From Muraenolepis orangiensis (taxonomy: Eukaryota > Chordata > Actinopteri > Gadiformes > Muraenolepididae): 64,000 nt of DNA. Within the stretch, counting starts at the first letter, position 1, and the number at the start of each line of letters is the position of its first letter. The stretch spans positions 14,495,514 through 14,559,513 of the forward strand of contig CM051000.1 in assembly GCA_027704905.1 (NCBI GenBank), read 5' to 3'. Below, one piece after another: positions 1 to 11,230 of the stretch. The notes below the pieces were generated by a model. That model was not told the origin of the DNA. It did no database searches and worked only from the letters and a program-made list of their open reading frames with translations. The translations under genes were made by a program, and so were the position numbers.

Positions 1-1320
1 TGCTTATCTAAATCACCTCAGGTACCTTCTCTTGGATGTCAGCGTGGGGGCTGAATCCCTGCGCCTTAGCCGCGCCGGTGCTCTGCAGCTAAAGGAAGCA
101 GGGCTACACTATTAGGTGTCCGGGCACTGGTGGACTCCCGCTATGCTAACGGCGGGGAGGGGAAGACGCAGGAGGAAACTCTGATGCCTTCTAGCCCCCC
201 CCCCCCCCCCCCACCCGGGTCTCGCGCACCATGGCAGCTACGTGGACAGAAAAAGAGGCCATTTCAGTAGGTAACATCGATAACAGCAAATTAGTTAGCA
301 CTGCAAAATGGGTGCCGTGGCTTAAACCGGTTTTAACTTAGAGCCACTTGGGAGGGTGTGTGTGTGCAGGATAATGATTGAATGCCACTGTTGCCACCGG
401 CGACCAGAGTAGTGATCGGTTCGGCCCCGGGACGTTGCCACGCGACAGCCTCCCAAATTAGACGACGACAACCTATCTACATGCACCTCCACATCTCTAT
501 CATACAGCAGCCCTAGAGATGTACACACGCACACACACAGGTATACACAAGAGTATCCACTGGCCTGGTTGGGAGGCAACGGGTCCCCCGTGTGCTCAAC
601 CATGTCAAACAGGGAGTTGCGGCACCTTGTTTGCCTGGTGTGAGGGCCGATGTTTCCAATAAAAGCCCGGCTCCCTTGGCAAATGCCTCCGTGTTTCAGG
701 GGACAGTTGAACAAAAGTCAGGGCAATGCGGGACAGTTGTTGAGGTTTTATCCAGGATTTGTCGGGCTTACGGCGGCACATCGAGACGCATATCAGTGGC
801 TCTTGTGGCGTGTGTTTTCTAAACGTCTTTGAATCTCCTCAATCTGGCTTCACGCGCCGGAGGGACACAACCGTGTCCTTGCACCGTGTCCCTGATTCAT
901 GGCTCACTTTCTTTAGGAGACGCAGTGCACTGTGGCCCAGTGTCACGTGGATGTCTGCATGGGCAATACAGCGCTATAGGCCCCACTTCCCCTGCTGCTT
1001 TCATACGGCCATCATCTTACTGCTCCTGTTTGCATTGTCAGTCTTAATTTAGTTGTTCTGCCCAATTCTACCTTTTTGACGCTTGTTTGTTGTGCACTGG
1101 GCTTTTTTTAAATACAAAATTCCAAAGGTGTCTTTCAAGAAATTCTTGCATGCAAACAGCCGGACACATATTCCCGATCTGCCCATGTAAAACAATGCAA
1201 CCTGCAAATGGCGTAGCTGCATATGCTCCATTCCATGGAGCCTCGTGACAGCAAGACTCTTGCTAAGGCAGATTGTGTGGGTGTGTTTGTATGGCGAAGG
1301 AGGAGGAGAGCGAGGAGAGG
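1..1320. other. No gene recognised
   Basis: No conserved exon, transposon protein or RNA gene is recognised here apart from a poly-C tract. Open frames in this stretch are short and resemble no family known to me. Confidence 0.5.
197..212 (+). repeat. Poly-C tract
   Basis: A homopolymer of about 16 C residues. Similar poly-G/C runs recur near 2807, 5110, 11556, 18017, 19028, 25577, 25877, 42010, 42139, 45054 and 59536, and their lengths are likely unreliable. Confidence 0.9.
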
Positions 1321-1350
1321 TAGGGGTAGGGGTAGGGGTAGGGGTAGGGG
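1321..1350 (+). repeat. (TAGGGG)5 telomere-like repeat
   Basis: Five exact copies of the hexamer TAGGGG. This differs by one base from the vertebrate telomere unit TTAGGG and contains five runs of four G, enough for an intramolecular G-quadruplex. Confidence 0.95.
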
Positions 1351-1551
1351 TCGTCATGGCGTCAGCCAACAGGGATCCTTATAAACAATAAACAATATCA
1401 ACGGCATACTGCTAGGTTGTACGATCAAACTCACTAATTCAAGTTAAAGGGTCAATAAACGCCTCTTCTTCACAAGGACAATACCAGGTCAAGAGAGCGA
1501 GTCACCTCCTGTAGTGTGTAGCGATGTGCACTGTTTATTCATGTCGGCGCT

Positions 1552-1557
1552 TGTGTG

Positions 1558-1633
<76 letters not shown>

Positions 1634-1667
1634 TGTGCGTTTGTGTGTGTGTGTGTGTGTGTGTGTG
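1552..1667 (+). repeat. (TG)n microsatellite
   Basis: About 58 TG dinucleotides with a few TTTG interruptions. Long open frames on both strands here are only Cys-Val or Thr-His runs from the repeat. Confidence 0.97.
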
Positions 1668-1984
1668 ATGTGTGCATGCATTTGTCTCCTCCATATGTGG
1701 GCATTTTCATTTTCTCTCTTTTCTCTCATTTTCTCCATCACTGAGGACACACTTGCATTTGACATTCCAAGGAGACAACCGTATATGTTTTCATTTAGTG
1801 TCAAACTTTTTGCCCAGGAAAACGAAAAAAAACAAATCCTGTGTTAATCAAAAGAGACAATTTAGTGTGGGGAAAAACACCTTATATATGTATATAAATT
1901 CACAATAAATGTGTAAAAAGCTGAAGCCAGCATTTTTTGGGAGTGCATCAATGCATTAACAAATGGTAGGTATGCAATTGTAAA

Positions 1985-2135
1985 TGGACTGCATTTATAT
2001 AGCGCTTTTCTAACCAGTGCGGTCACTCAAAGCGCGATAGAAGTCAGGCCTCACACTCATTCATTCATTCATAGACACATTCACACACCGACGGCAGAGT
2101 CAGCCACGCAAGGCGACAGCCAGCATGTCGGGGTT
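1985..2135 (+). repeat. Interspersed repeat with TATATAGCGCTTTT core
   Basis: The stretch contains TTATATAGCGCTTTTCTAAC, then a CACTCAAAGCGC segment, a short ATTC run and ACACACCGACGGCAGAG. This arrangement is common and highly repeated in teleost genomes. I recognise the pattern but cannot give the family name with confidence. Confidence 0.5.
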
Positions 2136-2869
2136 AGGGTGTGCCGATCAAAGCCACCACTTTGACAATGTACATGGATGGCCCACAGCCCTACAGGGAT
2201 GAATCTGACAACGCGGTCAGATCCTGATTGGAGGGGAGCACTGCGACAAAGGCCGCTTTACCGAGCACAACAAGCGGAGGCTGAGGGACGTGGCTCCACG
2301 CGTGGCTCTGGCTCAGCTCTGGCCGTGTTCTGGTGGATCTGTGGTGCTGTGGCTGTGAGCCAAAGACAACTGTGAAATCCTTCAGAATCCGACGAGCGTG
2401 GCCACCAAGGCTCCTAATCAACTTATGCCATTAGCGCGCTCTCTAAGTACCGGGGCCCCGGGACCTCCGACCCACACCCCCGGACACCACAGGGAGCTTC
2501 ATATAAGCCAATCATCGGATGGTATTCGGCCTCTCCAACAGCAATCTGATACTCATTCTCCGATGTGTAAAAAATATTTAAAGGACAACCGGAAAGGGTG
2601 GCGAGGGAGGGTGGTTAATTAGCAAAATGACCACCAATCTGCAATACTCTCAGTGCCCTTTTCTCTAGGAGACAACACTGAATATCACAGCATGCCACAT
2701 TAGGGGTCCACCCCCAGGACCTCCATCTATATAAAACAACAGCCACCCGTATTCCACCCGGCATGGAGAGTAACGAGGCCAGTACCGCTGAGCTAGCGGC
2801 TCATTGGGGGGGGGGGGGGGTAGCCCCCGCCACCTTGAGACGGAGGGGGCGGTCCCCTTACCTTGGCAG

Positions 2870-2982
2870 TAAGTGTATATATATACACTGTATATATATA
2901 CAGTGTATATATATACACTGTATATATATACAGTGTATATATATATACACTGTATATATATACATATACACTGTATATATAT
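2870..2982 (+). repeat. Palindromic TA-rich minisatellite
   Basis: The units TATATATACACTG and TATATATACAGTG alternate, so each pair is an inverted repeat and the whole array is self-complementary. It can extrude as a cruciform and carries several TATA-like motifs by composition only. Confidence 0.9.
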
Positions 2983-3233
2983 CTTTCAATGCACAATGGT
3001 CAATGTTGAATGTATAACACTTTTAGCTTTGGCTGAGTGAATGCAGGAGCGATGAAAAGAGTGCAAAAACTGAAAAATCGAAAGGAATAAAACAAACAAC
3101 CAACAGCCATGTTGTCTAAAGGCCTCCCGGTACAGGAGGCGGATATGAGCGTCAGATTTATTAATTCGGGTAAATTTGCCACAGCAATAAAAGGCTGAAG
3201 CTCACGAACAAACGTGTGCACGGGACAAAATGT

Positions 3234-4411
3234 TACCGTATTGACCCCGAATATAAGAAATCTGAAAAAGAGGGGTCGTCTTATAACCGGGGTTTAGACT
3301 TTTCGATGTAATTGCACATGTAATTGTCACAACAACAGATCGCGCCAAACGAGTGTTCCGAGACACCGCGCGACACTTAAAGTAACTCAAAGTCTTAAAG
3401 TAACAGTACATAAAAACATTTGCCTGGCGAGATAGAAATGGAGAGACACAGCGACCAACTTGAACGTACCCGTACGTGGTTTTAAAACGCAAGACTGTAC
3501 CTAAAGAGGCAGTGCCAGCTGGCATTATCGTACGTGCCCAGGCAAAGGGCTGGATGGAGACGGAGCTTGTGGTGGACTGGCTCAAGGTTGTGTGGGGCAG
3601 ACGGCGTGGGGGACTCAGAAAGAAGAGGAATATGTTGATTCTGGATGCTTTCCGTGGACACTTGACTGAGCCAGTCAAAAAGCAAGTGAAAGAGTTGAAT
3701 GGTGACCTAGTGATCATACCGGGCAGAATGACAAGCCAGCTGCAGGTGCTGGATGTGGTCGTTTACAAACCATTCAAGGTTAATCTGCGCAAGAGATCCA
3801 CACAGTGGCTCCTGGCTGGTAATCACGCACTGACACCATCAGGAAAAATCCAAAATCCTGCAGTACGTTTGCTCTGTGAATGGATCTTGCAAGCATGGGC
3901 TGACGTTTCCCTAGAAAGCATCATTAATGGGTTTAAGAAATGCTGCGTATCAAATGCCATGGATGGCAGCGAGGATGACGTGATGTGGGAGGAGACGGGG
4001 GAAGCAGACAACGTGAGTGACGATAGCGGTAGTGAGAGCGAACAACCCAGCGATGTAGAAGACGCAGCTGAATGAGAAGACGTTTGTGATGTGACGAATA
4101 GACTGATGTTCTGAAATTTTGCACTGTTTCATTGCTCTACTGTTTCATTGCACTACCGTTGTATTGCACTACTATTTTATTGCACTGCCGTTTTATTGCA
4201 CTACTGTTTCATTGCAATCTATCTAGCCTGTTTTGTTTTTGTTTGCCAAGTTAGGCAAATTTGAACACAATGTGTGAATGTGTGATGTGTCATTATTTTC
4301 AAATAAAATCATTTTCTTTCAAAAAAAAAAGATTTGGTCTTCAAAAAGGTATTTTTTCCAAAAATGAGTCTTGAAAAAGAGGGGTCGTCTTATAATCGGG
4401 TCAATACAGTA
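3234..4411 (+). mobile_element. pogo-like DNA transposon, internally deleted
   Basis: The element is bounded by terminal inverted repeats: the left end reads TACCGTATTGACCC and the complement of the right end TACTGTATTGACCC. Each is followed by a near-identical stretch including AAAGAGGGGTCGTCTTATAA in mirrored order. Ends at TA fit the TA target site of the Tc1/mariner/pogo superfamily. At about 1.18 kb it encodes only the C-terminal half of a transposase. Near its 3' end (4130-4210) a 20-bp unit, TTGCACTAC plus a T-rich part, is repeated about four times, followed by AATAAA near 4305 and an A-run. Confidence 0.85.
3476..4075 (+). pseudogene. pogo-family DDE transposase, C-terminal part
   Basis: About 199 residues are open. 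They contain GWMETELVVDWL, the block MLILDAFRGHLTEPVK, whose D is the second catalytic acidic residue, and DLVIIPGRMTSQLQVLDV then KPFKVNLR, the third-acidic-residue block of pogo/Tigger/POGK-type DDE endonucleases. The tail is acidic and serine-rich. The first catalytic Asp and the N-terminal CENP-B-type helix-turn-helix DNA-binding domain are missing, so the protein cannot cut DNA. The frame begins without a normal ATG in context (GTG at 3476, next ATG at 3556), consistent with an internal deletion rather than a true start. Confidence 0.85.
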
Positions 4412-4432
4412 TTATCCAGCGAAAAAATACTG

Positions 4433-4532
<100 letters not shown>

Positions 4533-4730
4533 TTGAGAGAGGTCAGATCAGGGAAACCCGGTGCCACTTGCTCTGCAGGGGGTGATTCTGTCAGCCCTGG
4601 TAATGGGGGACAATGCATACATATCCCAGCTAGATGCCATCACCAGGGAGCCATTACTGGGGATAGAAGCTGTAACTTCCTTTTAAGTCCTCAACGTTGA
4701 TTTCTCCTGACCCTCGAAGACGCACAAAGC

Positions 4731-4732
4731 AT

Positions 4733-4800
<68 letters not shown>

Positions 4801-4820
4801 TGCACACACGCACACACACG
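4731..4820 (+). repeat. (GCAC)n/(AC)n microsatellite
   Basis: Compound repeat: short GCAC units, then CA units with one interruption, then CA/CG mixed units. Confidence 0.95.
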
Positions 4821-4839
4821 CACTCCTTTATTCAATAAG

Positions 4840-6700
4840 CTATTTAGACTGTGGAGTTAAGGCACTGCTGAATTTAAGAGTGGAAACAAAGCCTTGAGTG
4901 GTGGAGGACAGCCACCGTAGACGAATAGAATATACAGAGCGCTGCAATTTGTAAGCTAACGCAGGTGTAAGCGAGCGAGAGATTAATAGTGAGAGATTAA
5001 GAGAGAGAAAGGGGAAAAGAGCGAGAGAGGGAAAAGAGCACTGTTCAATGGAGGCTTTCTAAAGAATTCTTTAAATCGTGACTTCACACAAGTGTGCATA
5101 TCCTACCACCCCCCCCCCCCCACCCCTCTTTCAGATGTTCAGGGATCACGGAAAAAAACAAAAAAGCACATTGCTCAAAATCAGACAAGTGGGCCTGCCA
5201 CCGCCCTCTCATGGCTTCTGATGAGAGGCCCACAGCCTTGTAAATTGTTTATTCAATCTATTTACTTAATTATAGGTGGCTATTTACCCCTGGAACAGCG
5301 GTGCCCAGGAGCCAAAGGATGAGGCATATCGCTGTAGCGGGGGAGGGGGCTGGTGGGGGAGTTGGCAGGGGACGTGGCTTCAATACAGGTGGACAATGTC
5401 ACGGTCCAACCCAGCTCTAGTCCTGGTTTTCCGCTGGCTTCCTGGATCTGCGATGTCACCGGACTCCGCTCCAAACGGGGAACAAAGTGTAGCTTTACAC
5501 GTGTCAATTTTGGTGACGGAGATGGTGTTGTAGTTGTGCTTGCAGCTCAAAGTTCCCGAGTTGACGGATCTTGTGGTCATTCTTGACAACATACGCCACA
5601 TTTCTATACGTCCTACCTTATACACTATACCTTACTATTAAAAAATGCATATTTCTCTCATGCCCATTGCCCTGCTACTTACTTCAGTAGCAGCCGCGGC
5701 CAGCCGCCAAAGGCCCAACAGTCCTCCTCAGAGTCCTTCAGAACAAACAGACCGCCTTCCGCCTTCTGTGTCGGCAGTCTGGTGCTCCTAGAGAGTAAGG
5801 GTCTGGGTCCTCCTCCCATTCGTTGTCCCCTCCCCCAACATCCTCCGCCTCCTCGAAGCGGTTGCTTCAGAGTCAGAGTCATCCTCATCAACCGTTTGTC
5901 TCACAGACGCCTCCCATTTGTGTGTCCGCTCGCCGCTTGTTTTGCATGCGCCTCTGTCTGTCTCTCAGTCTGTCCGCTCGCCACACTAGTCTGGGCCTCT
6001 CTCCAATGGGAGAAGGGGGGCGGAAATTACCTCTCTGCTTATCCCACTCCATGCCAACCCTCGAGGCAGTGGCTTACTTTTTGAGAAACAAACCATGTTT
6101 GCCTCTAATGATCCGTTCTGGTAGCTGCCACCCGCAATTTTGATTCTACCTCCAGCAAAACAAACCAGCAAGACAGTCCGCAATCCAGGTCGGTGTAATA
6201 CTTATGGCACTGTGTATCATACTGAAACACACAGACACACACACACACTATTTGTTATTAATTGAAAGCCTGGCCGTCTGTTCTCAATTTTGAGTGCCTG
6301 CCACATGAGAAGCTGTCAAGAGTTGCCTGGAGAGATACACACATTGAGTAGGTTATGTGCAAAGCAAGGATCTTTCTACATACTAATAAATACAAGTCAC
6401 TGGACTGTTCTTTCATTTGCCATTATTGTGGCTTTGTGTTTCCCCTTTCCTTAACATCTCAATTGGCTCAATGCGTCGCACATGACCTGAACATTAACAA
6501 ACATCTCAAACGCTATATAACCTTTTTTCTTTGTCTGTGTTTAAGGTATGGGGCCTTTTCAACAGTGTGCATTGTGTTGCTGCATTCATCCACACAACTT
6601 GTTAAGAATGAATGTGACACACAAGCCTGAAGTCACATTTGTTCATAATGATTGTATCAGCAGGACAATTTGTCTCCAAAAATGCTAATCCATAATAGGT
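4840..6700. other. Non-coding stretch, nothing recognised
   Basis: Unique-looking DNA with a GAGA-rich patch (4970-5040), a poly-C run near 5109 and a C/T-rich patch near 5820-5860. No protein family or RNA gene is recognised. It should include intron or 3' sequence of nell1, but the second VWC exon was not found. Confidence 0.4.
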
Positions 6701-6705
6701 CTAGA

Positions 6706-6744
6706 CCTCTGTGTCTCCTGGCTCTGTGCCAGGAGACACAGAGG
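6706..6744 (+). repeat. Perfect 16-bp hairpin
   Basis: CCTCTGTGTCTCCTGG and its exact complement CCAGGAGACACAGAGG are separated by 7 bases. The stem is GC-rich and has no mismatch. Its role is unknown; it lies about 140 bp past a nell1 exon, within the following intron. Confidence 0.9.
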
Positions 6745-6880
6745 GAGGGAGCAGGTCTCCTGACTCCTCCGCCATGCTGCAATCTAGGCTGTGCTAGATC
6801 TCTGACATCACTCATCCCTTCCCGTTCAGGCGGGTCGCGGTGCGGAGCAGAGCATCGACGGCTGACCCCCCTTTACTCAC

Positions 6881-6983
6881 GTCGACACTTCTTACAGCAG
6901 GTGCCGTTGACGTGCACGGCCAGCGCGTCCTTGGAGCAGTTCGCTGGCGGACAGAAGATTCTGCGGCACTCCACCACGCCGTT
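6881..6983 (-). CDS. nell1: nell1 exon: first VWC domain, C-terminal half
   Basis: The 103-nt exon encodes NGVVECRRIFCPPANC then ALAVHVNGTCCKKCR, matching the human SGAVECRRMSCPPLNC and PVHIAGQCCKVCR. All VWC cysteines are kept. The acceptor is TTTTGTTTTCTCGCAG and the donor is C|GTGAGT, leaving one base (C) of the following proline codon, as expected for CRP in the family. The phase fits the upstream exon ending at 7915. A 190-bp TGCG repeat begins only about 45 bp upstream of the acceptor, in the zone where a branch point would lie. The next family exon (second VWC) was not seen below 6.88 kb. Confidence 0.9.
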
Positions 6984-7028
6984 CTGCGAGAAAACAAAAA
7001 CAGGAAGGAGAGAGGAGGCCTTGGAACA

Positions 7029-7220
<192 letters not shown>

Positions 7221-7914
7221 TCTGTCCTGACAAGACACCTATACAGCAGATACAGCTATAAAGCGACCACACCGCACACAGATCTCCCCATCCTGAAGTT
7301 CGCTGCAGTGATGCGATAGGTCGGCTGGACATGAAGTTTTCATCTATAGTGGCTTTCTTTTACTACAACAATTTCAGCCACTGTCCATGTTGGCGAGGTG
7401 TTCGTGATGCAAAAAAGGTCCACAATCCAGTTTATAACAAGCGGAGATCCAGCGGTAAGATTCCAACAAAAGTCCCATTGATTTAAAGATATATTCTCTG
7501 CAGTTTAAACATAAATCCAACGCAATTAATCCAATAAAACAATACTTTTTGTTTGCGTGTGGTGGTGTGGTTTCGCTAGTAGGGCTCTCCAGAGGTGAGC
7601 GTCATTTCATAGATTACATTGGTTTTTATGCCAACATAATTACCAGTAGAGAGAGCCAACCCAAGGTAAGCATAAGATAACTAAGGTAAGTCAAATACAC
7701 ATAATTACATATCCTACAGAATGCATTAAACCATAACCAAGGTAACTGATTCATTAAACATATGTATATGTCTACATTCTTATTTTATGTTATTTTTACA
7801 CAGTATTCCCTTTTCACAGGTACAATTAACCAAATTCACTTAAAAGTCAATTGTGGCTCTATCATTCTGGCCCCTAATTGTTTACACCATAAAAAGGTAA
7901 AACCTTAAGGTTAC

Positions 7915-8019
7915 CTTGCAGGCGCAGTTGCGGCAGTTCTCCGGCTCCCCCCACAGCTCCTTGTCCCGGTAGAGGAGGCCGTTGGTGCTGCACCTCCTCC
8001 CACAGTGACAGCCCTCCAG
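7915..8019 (-). CDS. nell1: nell1 exon: first VWC domain, N-terminal half
   Basis: The 105-nt exon encodes 35 residues from LEGCHCGRRC through NGLLYRDKELW to NCRNCACK. This matches the human LENCHCEKTC through GLLYRDQDSW to HCRNCTCK with the same spacing of all cysteines. The VWC fold is a cysteine-rich module that binds BMP-like ligands. The donor is AAG|GTAACC and the best acceptor is CCCAG before the leucine; another AG five bases upstream would add Gln and part of a codon. The roughly ten residues that precede LENCHC in human (LNYAETRLSQ) are not encoded just upstream, so they must sit in a separate small exon that I did not find, or be lost. Confidence 0.88.
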
Positions 8020-8356
8020 CTGGGCTGGACATGGACTCACAGGAGAGGGGCGACGTCATGTCGAGCAGGCTTGTGTGCGTGACTCTCCACATGCACACAC
8101 TCTGCACATGCAGTCATGTTGCACTCACACATAAGGTCACACATTGGTATGCACTACCCCATGCACCTTGTTTGGTTAGTTTTGTATTAACTAGCAATCA
8201 TAGAGTGGCAGTCTTTGGCTCATCATCGCAGTTTCCTTCCAGGCAGATTCTAACCACCTCAATCTTTTTCATTTCCGTGCAGAGGTTGCTTGGAGCTGAA
8301 GTGCCAGGGTTGGCAGAAGATAATTACATCTTGGGAATATGAGGTAAGTGAAATAG

Positions 8357-8437
8357 GCAGGTTAAAGGGACTAGTGTACTACCCAATGCATCACAGGGAC
8401 AGTCATGCATTGTGTAGTACTAGTCCCTTTAACCTGC
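8357..8437 (+). repeat. Long near-perfect hairpin
   Basis: Arms 8357-8391 and 8404-8437 are complementary: the left begins GCAGGTTAAAGGGACTAGT and the right ends ACTAGTCCCTTTAACCTGC. The loop is about 12 bases. Only one or two positions fail to pair. It could be a miniature inverted-repeat transposon or a small-RNA precursor; the sequence does not decide. Confidence 0.88.
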
Positions 8438-9383
8438 ACACATGTTGGCTCATTTGTGGATTTCAGAGCAGGTACTCTCCTAGCAAAGAGGAACCTTTGG
8501 TGACATACGTGTGTGGTGATTGGTCGAACACACAAGCCGATCAATTTGAATCTAAAATACACCACCGACGACATGTTTAGAAAACATTTAGCTGTGGTAC
8601 CATGAATTGTAAATGTAAAAATAAAAACTACAAAAGCAGCACCTAAACAATAATAGAAAGGAAGAAACACCACAAAACACAGATACAAGTTAGGCTGAAA
8701 GCTAAGTCCAAGGGCTATTGAATATATATGCAAGGGAGGAATACAATGCGGGTTTGAATTGTACAGCCGAAATGAAAAAATATTCCCTAGCATTTCCTTA
8801 TTTGCATCCATTTCCGATTTTTGAAAACAAATATAAAAAAAATGTGTTGTTCATTCAACACATCTACATATAATTTAAGTCACTTTGCTGCGCTTTTTTG
8901 GTTTATTTTTATTGTATTTACTATTTTTATTTGTATGGTATTGTTTTGGAGATGTATACTGTGGTAGGGAATTCCAACCTTACATTCCTATTGGTGCGAA
9001 TGCAAACAGAAAAATCCCTTGAAGGAACTATTCCTCCCCAGGTCCCTAGTTCCTTGTTCCCCAGAACTGTTTGGTCCTAAAGTTCCTTATATGTACACAT
9101 ATCCCCACGGCACGCAGTCCCATTGACAAGACTAGGATCCACAGGGGACATGAGGACGAGACACAGTGAGTGAAAGCCAAGACAAGTATTGAGCTGCTGG
9201 TGAGGACTATGGACCGAATAAGAAAGAAGTCACAGAGAGGAAGAAAAACATGGATCCGCATACACCCATTGAGTGTGTGTGTGCCCTTAGTTTAGCACTG
9301 TGACTTTGAAGAACCTGGGACTCAGACAGTTATGACAGTTATGTTCTGCCCGTGACAGCAATCTGCAGCGGGTACATGAGTGT

Positions 9384-9384
<1 letters not shown>

Positions 9385-9461
<77 letters not shown>
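9385..9461 (+). repeat. (CA)n microsatellite
   Basis: About 38 CA units, just upstream of Gypsy element A. Confidence 0.97.
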
Positions 9462-9464
<3 letters not shown>

Positions 9465-9606
9465 CTGTGGCAGTGTTAATCCACGCGTGGAGAGGGATGC
9501 GTGTGACCCTTTCCCTCCTCCATCCGAAAACACCGCCTATCACACACATATCACACATGTCTACAGTGTGTCATCCACGAACATCCTCGCACCAGTCCAG
9601 CCACCT

Positions 9607-9690
9607 TTTGTGTATGCTGTCACAACTAACGTGACACATGTTATACTTTACGATGTACCTGTATTGCCACGTAAACCTGTTCTGACTAAG
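9607..9690 (+). repeat. Gypsy A 5' LTR remnant
   Basis: About 84 bp nearly identical to the 3' LTR from 11577, up to the shared CCTGTTCTGACTAAG, after which gag-like sequence begins directly. The remaining LTR and leader are deleted. Confidence 0.8.
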
Positions 9691-10389
9691 TTTTCGTTCC
9701 AACCACCGTCCTCTTTCCTCGCACTGCCCGGCGAGCCTCCCATTCCGTGGATTCGCTGGCATGAGGCATTCGAGACCTACATTACTGTCCAGATATTTCG
9801 CTGCCCCGCAGAACGTGATTCTACAAAGGATTTTGTTTCGCCAGCGCAAACAGAGAGCGGGTGAGTCAGTTCACCAATACATCGTTGATTTGCAGGGTTT
9901 AGCTAGCATATGCAAATTCGGCATGCTACATGACGAAATGATTAGAGATCAGCTGGTGGAGAAAGACTGATTACTGCCCCTGACGATCTTACCCTCACCA
10001 AGGCTGTGGAAATAGCGTTCAAAGTCGAGTCCGCTGCAAGACTCGCATTACAACTAGCTGGCCACGCCCCCTCTCAGCCCGGGCTCGCAGCGCAGCAAGT
10101 AACACATCCTTTACGGTCACCAAGCCCAGTCTCCCTTCATTAGAACTCTGGAGTCCACCTAGTGGGGCACCAGCGCACTACCACACGCCCGAGCTGCGAT
10201 AATTGCGGCTCCTCATCACACGCTACCATGGCCCAGAACTGTCCTGCCAGGGGACAGACATGCCAGCGCTGTGGGAGACAAAATCATTTAGCTAGGGTCT
10301 GCCACTCTACCCCAGCTACTTCACAAAGGCCACCGTCATCTCAGAGCACCTCACCTATGACCATTCACTCTATCCATACTTCACAGTAG
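9691..10389 (+). pseudogene. Gypsy A gag with CCHC zinc knuckle, frameshifted
   Basis: The first piece reads PPSSFLALPGEPPIPWIRW, typical of the start of Gypsy gag. The second, in another frame from about 9790, contains RQRKQRAGESVHQYI and LASICKFGMLHDEMIRDQL, the capsid-like block that also occurs in Gypsy B. A third piece (10162-10389) has two zinc knuckle-like clusters, CDNCGSSSHATMAQNC and CQRCGRQNHLARVC, that bind RNA during packaging. A stop at 9970 and frame changes break it. The polyprotein would assemble virus-like particles in intact relatives. Confidence 0.8.
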
Positions 10390-11230
10390 GGTTGGTTGGT
10401 GTGAGTGTGCCATTAATACTAGACACAGGGGCTGCGGTGTCCCTGCTGAACTCATCAACCGTGTAAAGGCTTTTTCCTCATGTGAGACTCGCCACACCAT
10501 CTGTAGTGTTACGTGGCTATGTCAACTCTAGAATCGAGCTCATGGGCATCCTCAGTACCACCGTACACTATGGGCCCAAGTCTCTTCCCTCGTTCACTTT
10601 CCAAGTGTCACGCCATGGTGCCGACCTTATGGCACCTTAAGGCGCCGACCTTATGGGCCTGGATTTATTCCCAGGTCTGGGCTTCACACTCCTGGATAAT
10701 GACGGATCAGCCATTCTCCAAGTCTCCACGCCATGGAAACAACGATGGCCCACCCTGTTCTCTGGACTAGGCTACCTCTTGGTTTTGAACCACCAGCCCC
10801 TCCTCAAACATGATTTGCGGCCAGTCGTCCAACCCCTACGCCACATTCCCCTGGCCCTTTGCAACTGAGTGTCTGAGGAGTTACAGAAGCTGCAGCAGGC
10901 ATGCATAATCGAGCCAGATCACCGTGGATTTCGAATCTGGTGGTCGCTAAAAATAAGTATTGGGGGCTGCGCGTGTGCGTCGACCTCAGGGCTGTTAACA
11001 AGGTGGTCATCCCAGATAAATACCCACTGCCCACGGTGGAGGAACTGAGCATGCAGTTTTACAGCTCTACCACCTTCCCCAAGCTGGATCTCTGCCAGGG
11101 TTATCTGCAGATCCCACTGCAACCCGACAGCCGTTACCTCACCGGATTCGTCACCCACGCCGGAGTGTTCCAGTGCACAATGATGCCGTTTGGACTCAGC
11201 TCTGGCATGAAAGTTACCTTCGGAGAGTGA
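10389..11230 (+). pseudogene. Gypsy A pol: protease and partial reverse transcriptase
   Basis: From about 10390 a frame reads GVSVPLILDTGAAVSLL, the active site of a retropepsin (D-T-G). After stops and frame changes, 10653-10868 reads the linker, and 10901-11230 encodes RT blocks: RVCVDLRAVNKVV, PDKYPLPTVEEL, FPKLDLCQGYLQIPL with the first catalytic Asp, and FQCTMMPFGLSSG. The YxDD block, RNase H and integrase are absent. Reverse transcriptase would copy element RNA in a cytoplasmic particle. This copy is dead. Confidence 0.85.

Noticed and set aside
26..82. Minus-strand 57-nt open segment between CTGCAG and AAG|GTACC, as a possible further nell1 exon
   Set aside because: Splice-like signals fit, but the residues match no part of NELL1 and have no cysteines as the next VWC/EGF exons need.
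231..341. ATG in good context (CACCATGG) with a 36-codon plus-strand frame
   Set aside because: Too short, no family match and no promoter or splice evidence.
1489..1847. Long open frames over (TG)n, also at 4412-4618, 6873-7332, 9322-9634, 11891-12207, 12134-12608, 14630-15480, 28195-28530, 40904-41402, 44404-44845 and 55781-56147
   Set aside because: They consist of repeated residues from microsatellites (Cys-Val, Thr-His, Ser-Leu, Arg-Ala-Cys-Val) and have no family features.
2763..3017. Frame rich in Tyr-Ile over the TA palindrome array
   Set aside because: Repeat artefact.
8898..9080. Short Tyr/Phe-rich plus-strand frame
   Set aside because: AT-rich composition explains it; no domain or motif.
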